A stretch of DNA of 60,000 nucleotides from Symsagittifera roscoffensis (taxonomy: Eukaryota > Xenacoelomorpha > Acoela > Convolutidae). Position numbers and translations under genes: made by a program. How positions within the stretch are numbered: position 1 is the stretch's first letter; every line of letters begins with the position of its first letter. The notes beneath the pieces were generated by a model, which saw nothing but the letters and a program-made list of their open reading frames with translations, made no database searches and was not told the DNA's origin. Of the stretch, positions 52,315 to 60,000 are shown one piece after another. Location of the stretch: the NCBI RefSeq assembly GCF_963678635.1, contig NC_087066.1, positions 54,392,312 through 54,452,311 of the forward strand, in the 5' to 3' direction.

Positions 52315-52740
52315 CTATAGAATTTGTTTCGCTGTCGCCCAATTTAAGAATGATACTGGACTACCTGTGTCAATTGTCATATTGATAATTTGGTGATCAA
52401 TTCTGACTAATGCTTTTAAAGACTTTATCTGTTGTGATCGAGGGTTCCTGCGAATATCAACCTTTTGTATGTCTTTACCGCTATCCCCGGTATTTAATTT
52501 TCGTTTCGATTGCTGTTTTTTATATTCATCTATCTGCTCCATCGACGAGGTCTCTGATTCTATTGCCATTATTTCAAATTCATCGCATGGGTCAAAAGAC
52601 TGAATCACATTACACTCTTTATCTGAGCTTGACGTTTTTTCAGCGATTTCATTCACTTGTTGTGACCTACACATTTTTGCAAAATGATTTGGTTTGGAAA
52701 ATTTTTTACATGTTTTGCCCACGGCCGGACATTTCTTCAA
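52315..52740 (-). pseudogene. Gypsy zinc knuckle and protease active site
   Basis: Reading on from the gag stop, the first knuckle is CTRCGRLFGEGHLKKC (start just upstream of this frame's Met). The second is CKKFSKPNHFAKMC, whose second Cys is replaced by Phe. The protease active site is MTIDTGSPVSFLNW near 52345. The arrangement of two knuckles then FLDTGS-type protease is that of many invertebrate Gypsy elements. The frame ends with TAG at 52315-52317. Confidence 0.85.
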
Positions 52741-52806
52741 ATGACCTTCTCCAAATAACCGACCACATCGAGTACACGTTTTTGTATCCGTAGAGTTTCT
52801 TCCCTC

Positions 52807-53604
52807 TCACCTGACAGGTGGTGCTCTCTTCTTGTACGGTTCTCTCGATTGTCTCCGACTATTTGTGCTCTTGTTACCCACATTCATGATCGGTTCTTGT
52901 TTTATCTTCATTGTTCCATGAGCCTGAACTGCACCTGCAGTCGTTGTGTTTGATTTTTGAAATGCCTGCGTTGTCTGTTCGCTTTGTTCAAATTTCAATG
53001 CCCTCTTCAATACTTCCCCTGGTGAAAAGGTCTCGAACGTTAATGTATCCTGCAGTGCCACGTTCTTCATTTTCGATATGAATAGATCACGAACCAATTC
53101 GTCTTCAAGTGTCCCGAACTCCGCTTTAGCTGCCTGCGCAGTTAATGCTGCATGAAATGCCTCTAATGTTTCACCTGTTTCCTGCGCTCGATCAAACAAT
53201 TTATAACGTTCATACGTAACACTCTGTGTTTTATCAAATGATATTTTTGCTAAGGCAACCATTTCCCGAAATTCTAACTTTGAAACTTCCGTATGCTGAT
53301 TCTTTTGCATAAATTTCTTTTTTCCTTCTGTTCCCAACGCTAAGAATAAGCTAGATGCCACTCTTTTCTGTACCTCATTATAATATACATTATGACCGAC
53401 CTTTGGTCCTCTAGCTCTCCTTTCTTCATTTTCCAAAAGAACTCTGTCCCGCGCCAGTTTGTCTCTAGCCTCTCTTTCTGCAATCGCTTGTGCGTTTTCG
53501 AGTTCTCTTGGTGTCTTCGGCCGTGGTAACGGCTGAAACAAAATTTCTCTCGGTTCTTCTAACAATAATTCAGGATTCACGCTCTCCTTACCTGTAACTG
53601 CCAA
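52807..53604 (-). pseudogene. gag: Gypsy Gag capsid
   Basis: 265 codons. Capsid-like helices lie around RYKLFDRAQETGETLEAFHA and LVRDLFISKMKNVALQDTL, with LALGTEGKKKF before. The basic tail ends KKRAPPVR, then a TGA, after which the same frame continues into the zinc knuckles, so Gag and Pol were a single frame. It starts 123 bp inside the 5' LTR. Confidence 0.88.
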
Positions 53605-53726
53605 TAGGAATTGATCTAACCATATCTTAAAATTCCAAGGAGGATGCGGATTCGCCGTTTTCTAGAATACAGGAATTCCCTTATTCCCTCTGTTATCTCG
53701 GGACATGAATCCTGCTGACTGCTCCA

Positions 53727-53986
53727 TGTGATAATCCAATACTTCGTTCTTAGTTAGTTTATGAAAACAGAAGAGTTTATATCTTTAATTTAAACTTCTT
53801 GTCAATGATCTTTTTGTTCAGAGATCTTGTTGATCACTCTCTGCAACTTGGTTTCGCAACCGTTCAAATGACTGTTGCATTAGGCCTGCTAGATTGGCCT
53901 TGAATAAGTAATAACACTACATAACAGATTATTAATAATAATTATTATCCAAGGTTACTGTGGCAACAGTACTACACAGTACCACA
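53727..53986 (-). repeat. 5' LTR of the 7-kb Gypsy element
   Basis: TGTGATAATCC ... AGTACCACA on the plus strand. It differs from 46958-47216 at about ten positions, including one indel. The element-sense sequence directly after it starts TGGAGCAGTC, fitting a primer-binding site. Confidence 0.9.
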
Positions 53987-54636
53987 GGATCAAAGACAGA
54001 AACAAGAGCTTTAACGAGAGGAAGCCACTCTCAAAGTGTCCAACTAGAAGCACACACAAAAAAACGATTCACATAGTTACTTTAACCGAAAATTACACCA
54101 AAAAACACGGCAAAGCACAAGAGAAAATGCAGTAAATTGCGATAGTCGTAGACCAGACGATCAAAAAGTAGACATTCAGATAGGGGTAAAGATATATGAA
54201 GAAGGTTGAAGTATAGAAAGATTACGCCGGACAAGTAGCAGAAACGCAGACTACAAGAGAATAACAACAAGTTTATTTTTCAGTTACTGCTTGTAGTTGA
54301 TATGGGCAGCTCGTCTAGTGGGATGTCACGGTGTAGATAGCGAAAACTGCAAGAAATATTCGTTCTGCTTATTTGAGCAAGATTGTGTGAAGGCGTTGCG
54401 AGACTACAACCAACACTACATCCAAAACCATGCAATACTCATCTGCCGAAATTTTCTATAGAATGAGCTGTTTGAGAGGTTTTTTTGAACCCTGTCGACT
54501 GTTTTTTGGACCCTAGAACTTTTTAGTTAAGTTTTTTGGTTTAAATTTCGAATATGACGAGGGTTAGAAGCTCAGATTTTTCAAGCGTTGATTGCGTGTG
54601 CCCTGCAACGACTACATCGGGAAAACAATTTTGGTA
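53987..54636 (+). repeat. Tandem segmental duplication, copy B (right part)
   Basis: Continues copy B after the LTR element. It aligns with about 42627-43275 of copy A and with 54876-55525. Confidence 0.9.
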
Positions 54637-54662
54637 CATCGGGACTACATCGGGAAAACAAT

Positions 54663-55525
54663 AGTTTATATCTTTAATTTAAACTTCTTGTCAATGATCT
54701 TTTTGTTTAGAGATCTTGTTGATCACTCTCTGCAACTTGGTTTCGCAACCGTTCAAATGACTGTTGCATTAGGCCTGCTAGATTGGCCTTGAATAAGTAA
54801 TAACACTACATAACAGATTATTAATAATAATAATTATCCAAGGTTACTGTGGCAACAGTACTACACAGTACCACAGGAGCAAAGGCAGAAACAAGAGCTT
54901 TAACGAGAGGAAGCCACTCTCAAAGTGTCCAACTAGAAGCACACAAAAAAAAACGATTCACATAGTTACTTTAACCGAAAGTTAGACCCAAAAACACGGC
55001 AAAGCACAAGAGAAAATGCAGTAAATTGCGATAGTCGTAGAACAGATGATCAAAAAGTAGACATTCAGATAGGGGTAAAGATATATGAAGAAGGTTGAAG
55101 TATAGAAGGATTACGCCGGACAAGTAGCAGAAACGCAGACTACAAGAGAATAACAACAAGTTTGTTTTTCAGTTAATGTTTGTAGTTGATAGTGGCAGCG
55201 CGTCTAGTGGGATGTCACGGTGTAGATAGCGAAAACTGCAAGAAGTGTTCGTTCTGCTTATTTGAGCAAGATTGCGTGAAGGCGTTGCGAGACTACAACC
55301 AACACTACATCCAAAACCATGCAATACTCATCTCCCGAATCTTTCTATAGAATGAGCGGTTTGAGAGGTTTTTTTGAACCCTGTCGACTGTTTTTTGGAC
55401 CCTAGAACATTTTAGTTTAGTTTTTTTGGTTTAAATTTTGAATATGACGAGGGTTAGAAGCTCAGATTTTTCAAGGGTTGATTGCGTGTGCCCTGCAACG
55501 ACTACATCGGCAAAACAATTTTGGT
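54663..55525 (+). repeat. Partial third copy: truncated LTR plus flank
   Basis: 54663-54875 repeats the last 213 bp of the 53727-53986 LTR. 54876-55525 repeats the flank 53987-54636. The offset is a constant 889 bp, so LTR end plus flank were duplicated together after the Gypsy insertion. The join at 54637-54662 carries a doubled GACTACATCGGGAAAACAA string. Confidence 0.9.
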
Positions 55526-56600
55526 ACAAAATTCCAAAAAACCGCTCAAAATTTGAGTGGTTTGAGCGGTTTTTGAACACGAGAGGGGAGAGGAAGGAAG
55601 GTCTGTATCAATGTCCCCCCATCCCAAAATCATATATATTGTATGATGAGCTCAACGTCTCAGCTGAAGGCAAATCTCTACCTTCCTAGCACTTTCTTCA
55701 ATAAACTTAGCTTAGAACTCCCTCTCTACAAATGTCCAGGGCTTTTCATCTCCCCCCCCCCTCAAACTCAGAGAACAACTAAAAAGTTTCCCTAAGTAAC
55801 ACGTTGAGGCACAAACAATTTAGACACTTTTTTGAATTACGCAATTCAATGTAAGACCCAGGAGACAAAGAAAAGTAGAGAAGATCTGAATTAAAAGCAA
55901 GAAGAATACATACACGGATACAACCCAAATCCAGGGTCCTATTTATAAAGATTAGGAATAGATTTTTCAAAAACATAGTAATTTTTGACAATTCATGTGA
56001 AGAAATTTTACAATATAAAGCTTTTTCAACATTAGCCACAGCCGGACGTCACACAAATTTATCTGTCATTTTCATCAAACACAACCCTTATCAACAGGGA
56101 AAATTTTGCGCCACAGTCGACAAAAACACTACACATATACTTTTAACTCCCCGCGTTGGAAAATAACTCAAAATACTTGGCAGAGAGCTAGAGTGCGCCA
56201 GCCCTCAGTTTATTCAAAACTGTTATAGAGAATAAATGAAACAGAACTTTGGTCACTTTTTGATTGATCTCACGCCCTCTTGCCCCAATGTCTTGCGTTT
56301 TTGTACTTTTATAGTTGACGAATGTATCTCCCTGAGAAATCGTCGTCGTCGTCAAACAGGAGAAAGTAAATCCACTCTCTACTTTTTAACCCCAGAGCTG
56401 CAGAAACAGTCGGTCAGGGGAACCTTGTCGAGTTTTTTAACAGCCCCAACTCATCAAATTCAATAAGCAATACGAATCACACAAATTCACTAGACCTCTT
56501 TCCGGACAAATTGCTCGCTCCACTGAATTTAGAGTCGTAGAGGTTGCTATCATTGCCTCTTCCTCCTCCTCCTCATCCTCATCCTCAGACTCACCCTCCT
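55526..56600. other. Anonymous DNA
   Basis: No supported gene. A small perfect hairpin with 12-bp arms (AAACCGCTCAAA at 55539-55550 and its complement at 55561-55572) lies just past the last duplication. CCTCCT-type pyrimidine repeats (about 56560-56600) give an acidic frame on the minus strand. Confidence 0.5.
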
Positions 56601-56611
56601 GTTGATGATAA

Positions 56612-57015
<404 letters not shown>

Positions 57016-57037
<22 letters not shown>

Positions 57038-57348
57038 AACTAATAGACAATCATCCCGTCGTCTTTCTAAACACGTCTGATAAAACAATGAGAATTGGTT
57101 TGGGTGCATCAGCGGCAGCAAAGGATGATACGAGGCCCAAAATTTACGTTATACAATTTTTGAAAGGTTTGAAATTAAAGAATAAAATGTTGCCTCCCAA
57201 ATACGCATATTTTTTGAAACTTTTATTTCAGCTTAAAAACTCTGCCGATAATTTGATACCAAACAGTTACGTACTAAACATTATAAATGGCAGCAGCCAA
57301 AGTCAAGAAGACCAAAAAACAACAGCAACAAGAACAAGACGGTCGTAA
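57016..57348 (+). CDS. Unrecognised small ORF between the CAA arrays
   Basis: 110 codons. The composition is protein-like (IYVIQFLKGLKLKNKMLPPK), with a basic C-terminus, and no family is recognised. It lies upstream of the Polinton-like integrase on the same strand and could belong to that element. Chance cannot be excluded. Confidence 0.25.
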
Positions 57349-57385
57349 AAACAGGAGCCGCCGTCAATTGACGACTACGAAAACG

Positions 57386-57619
<234 letters not shown>

Positions 57620-57687
57620 AATTATGAAGGGGAGAGTAATCGAGAGTAAGACGAGGCACACAGATCACATCAACAACCCCAATTATC

Positions 57688-58721
57688 GGAGCAAGAAGAT
57701 CAGCTCTTACGGGGAATTTGCTACTCTCTGACACATCCGGCGGCATATGGAAATGTTCAAAATCTAACTTCGGCAAGTGGGCTTTCGCGCAAAAAAATTG
57801 AGCAATTTTTGAAATCTTCATCCACGTATTCCAAATTCAATTAAAGTAAGTACAAATTCAAACGTCTGGGTGTTGTCAGTTTGGACATTACCCATATTTG
57901 GTCCATGGACGTTGCTATATGGATAAAATTGCAAACAAGAACAGTGGTACAAAATAATTGCAGTCGACGTTTTGAGTCGATACTTGAGGGTTCAACCACT
58001 AGAGAACAGATATGCAACAACCTTGAAAGATGTTTTTCTGAAAATGATCAACATTGATGACCCACTTCCTAATCCAATTAATGTATGGGTAGATCAAGGA
58101 AAAGATTTCAAGGGTGTATTTGCCAAATTTTGCGTCGAAAAGAAATTGAAGTTTACCATACATACAGTGAATCCAAAAGCTGTGTCGCGGAACGTTTCAT
58201 TAGAAGACTGAAGAGTATATTATACAAACTTTTGAGCACTCGTGAAAATTCCGTTATGTTGATCATTTGCAAAAATTTGTAAAAATTATCAATACCCGCA
58301 AAAACGCCTCAACTAAAATGTCGCCGATTGATGTTGAACAAAAACACATTAGGAAATTGGTTCAGTTAGTTTTCCCCAACGCGTTCAAAACTTATAAAAA
58401 GAAAAGAAGAAACAAAGGTGTGAGAAGCAGCAGACAAAAACATTAATTGGGCGATTCAGTGCGCATATCAGCTCGAACGGATATCCCATTCCGAAAAAGC
58501 TATCAGCAGCGTTTTACTGAGTAGCTGTTCTTAGTCAAGTTTAAATCAAAACCTTTTGACAGAAATCAAGCAGTCACTTATCTTCTAAAAACAAAAATGG
58601 AGAAAAAGTTTTGGATAGGTTCTACGAATCGGAGCTGGTAGGCTACAAGTATCCGGATGACCGCTCGCGACCTCGCCACCAGGTGGCAGCCAACATCGGT
58701 AACTCATTCAGCTCTTGATCT
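57688..58721 (+). pseudogene. Polinton/Maverick-type integrase, frameshifted
   Basis: Fragments in three frames read in order as a retroviral-like (rve) integrase of the Polinton type. The N-terminal part has HPAAYGNVQNL and LSRKKIEQFLKSSSTYSKF. The core follows with VVSLDITHIWSMDV (first Asp), SRYLRVQPLENRYATTLKDV, WVDQGKDFKGVFAKF (second Asp) and AERFIRRLKSILYK (Glu). The C-terminal barrel has LGDSVRISART and FRKSYQQRFT. Its end is NGEKVLDRFYESELVGY near 58600, the Y-E-EL motif common to this family. At least three frame changes and a stop make it non-functional as written. The last frame stays open to about 58721 and overlaps the capsid frame by about 65 bp. Confidence 0.8.
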
Positions 58722-59921
58722 GTTTTCAAGTGGCCCCGTACTCGTAGATTTTCAGCGAGGATATGCTGAGCGCGTCTTTCCTCCCACTAATGCGGATGCA
58801 CCAGTCTTAGAATTTGAATTTTACGCGGTCAAAGACCGATGTTAGCGGGACTGTTATTGACACGAGAAACATATATTTGGACATGGAGCTCCAGACGGCT
58901 GGGAAAGGGACAACGTCGTCCAAAGCAGAAGACGAGGAAGCGGTTGCCGACAGCACTACTCCTATCAAAACGGAAAAGCCTATTTTTGTCAATAATCTAG
59001 CAGAGAGCATGTGGCAAAACGTACAAGTGATTTTGAATGAAACTATAGTGTCGTCACCTTACAATCTATATCCTTACAAGACCGCTTTGGAAGTCGATTT
59101 TTCTAGCGATGCTCAATAAAAACAGGTTTTTTAGCAGGTCAAGGCTACGAGTTTGAAGATGATCCCACAAAGTTTCAAGACAGTACAAAGCCTTATTTTA
59201 GAAATCGATACGAACTTGTAAAATCAGGACGAATTTGGAGATATCATTTCCGACTGAACGACACAATCTTGACCGGTATTGACAAATATCTACTACCTGG
59301 GGTTGAAGTACGCCTTCAATTAACTCGAGCCATGAATCAATTCGTTTTGCTGAAATGTTCAACAAATTGTAAGACCCAAAATTTAGAAGTAAAAGTTGTG
59401 AATGCTACCTGCCTAGTTCACATGCTGGAACTTAGACACGAAACTCACTTATTCATTGACCGTTTTTTTACTAGAAAAGTGGCCGAATACGAGTTTAAAG
59501 AAGTTTTCGCAGCGTCTTTTCTCATTTCAAGCGAACTAGTTTTTTTTAGAAACGACATTTTCAACCGGGCCCCGATAAGCCGTCTACAACTATCAGTGGT
59601 GTCCGAAGAGAATGTTACAGGAAGCTATGCAACAAATCCCTTCAATTTTGAAGATTTTGACTTGTCGACAATGTGATTAATTCGCGAGGGAAACTCTGTA
59701 GGAGAACGCCTATTGAACTGGGAAAAAGTCATGTACAAATTTATTGGACAACAATGAGATCACTCAGATTCGATCACGGCGGTAATATGATCAATCTGTC
59801 TAATTTCCGCAACCATTTTAACCCAGTGTTCACTCTTACGAGCAATATGCACTTGGGCGATAGCAGTATTTGTCCGAAACTTACTGGTGCCCGGTTGGGT
59901 GTTGAATTGAAGTTTGAATAA
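58657..59921 (+). pseudogene. Polinton/Maverick-type major capsid protein, frameshifted
   Basis: Four consecutive open pieces in changing frames (58657-58845, 58814-59119, about 59118-59676, 59673-59921) together resemble the F54H12.2-like double jelly-roll capsid family of Polintons. The start has SALDLFSSGPVLVDFQ, then DTRNIYLDMELQ, VILNETIVSSPYNLYPYKTA, YLLPGVEVRLQLTRAMNQFV, ATNPFNFEDFDL and the C-terminal TGARLGVELKFE. Length and motif order are those of a complete protein of about 415 residues. The frame changes are few and single-base, so either the copy decayed recently or the sequence has indel errors. AATAAA signals follow at once (59919 onward). In Polintons this protein forms the virion shell. 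Confidence 0.78.
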
Positions 59922-60000
59922 ATTACTATTCTAAATAAATTACTAATAAACCTATTCGCCTGATTCTACTCGGCGAACGTCAATCAGTCGTAATAATTGA

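Larger units (their letters stand above)
46958..53986 (-). mobile_element. Ty3/Gypsy LTR retrotransposon, 7.0 kb, inactive
   Basis: Bounded by direct LTRs of 259 and 260 bp (46958-47216 and 53727-53986), inserted in copy B of the tandem duplication. The flank is GGAGC on the left and GGATC on the right. The unmutated GGAGC follows the partial LTR at 54876, so the target-site duplication was GGAGC (5 bp). Read on the minus strand, gag, zinc knuckles, protease, RT, RNase H and integrase follow in one register up to the integrase core, with several stop codons. The right (5') LTR is followed directly by TGGAGCAGTCAGCAGG, a good primer-binding site. AGGGGAA precedes the 3' LTR as polypurine tract. 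LTR identity is roughly 96 percent by eye, older than the giant element. Confidence 0.93.

Noticed and set aside
54082-55159. Two hydrophobic 62-codon minus-strand frames, near identical
   Set aside because: They are similar only because they lie in duplicated DNA (54082-54270 and 54971-55159); the third copy near 42727-42910 has a frame break, and no motif is present.

Overview
The window is AT-rich DNA from the nuclear genome of an invertebrate animal. It has no operons or bacterial gene layout. It holds one intronless HP1-type gene and is otherwise filled with eukaryotic transposable elements: Ty3/Gypsy LTR elements, a LINE, Penelope-like elements and a Polinton/Maverick-type element. The species cannot be named from the sequence. 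All positions and counts below were read by eye.

Layout. 1-2.9 kb: anonymous DNA around a chromodomain plus chromoshadow (HP1/CBX) gene on the minus strand. 2.9-26.8 kb: a giant Ty3/Gypsy-type LTR retrotransposon of about 23 kb (3143-26101). Its two 904-bp LTRs are nearly identical, and it lies inside an older, diverged LTR of the same family whose halves flank it (2909-3142 and 26102-26755). 26.9-27.8 kb: a third LTR of the family, inverted and solo. 27.9-31.2 kb: a decayed LINE on the minus strand and an unassigned piece upstream of it. 32.6-34.8 kb: two decayed Penelope-like copies. 35-38.6 kb: anonymous DNA with a diverged repeat pair and a hairpin element. 38.9-55.5 kb: a 4.36-kb tandem duplication whose second copy is split by a second, smaller and older Ty3/Gypsy element (46958-53986, minus strand), plus an 889-bp-offset tandem duplication of that element's LTR end and flank. 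55.5-60 kb: two long CAA microsatellites, then a frameshifted Polinton-like integrase and major capsid gene.

The giant element is the main object of interest. It has a 2.6-kb leader with two minisatellites, then gag (coiled coil, capsid, two CCHC knuckles), protease, RT/RNase H and a D,D35E integrase. After pol, in the env position, are about 8.8 kb of further coding sequence. The first long ORF there carries a coiled coil, a clear SGNH/GDSL-type hydrolase domain with all catalytic motifs, and a second degenerate SGNH-like domain. The next ORF, about 1550 codons, matches nothing I recognise. A strong 3' splice-site sequence lies just before this block, so I infer expression from a spliced subgenomic RNA, as for env. 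The whole element, coding and non-coding, is strongly enriched in the hexamer CTTGAG. This copy carries a few stops and frameshifts despite young LTRs.

How the parts relate: apart from the HP1-like gene, whose partial methyl-lysine cage is noted below, no ordinary cellular gene is convincing here. The window is a heterochromatin-like nest of mobile elements.
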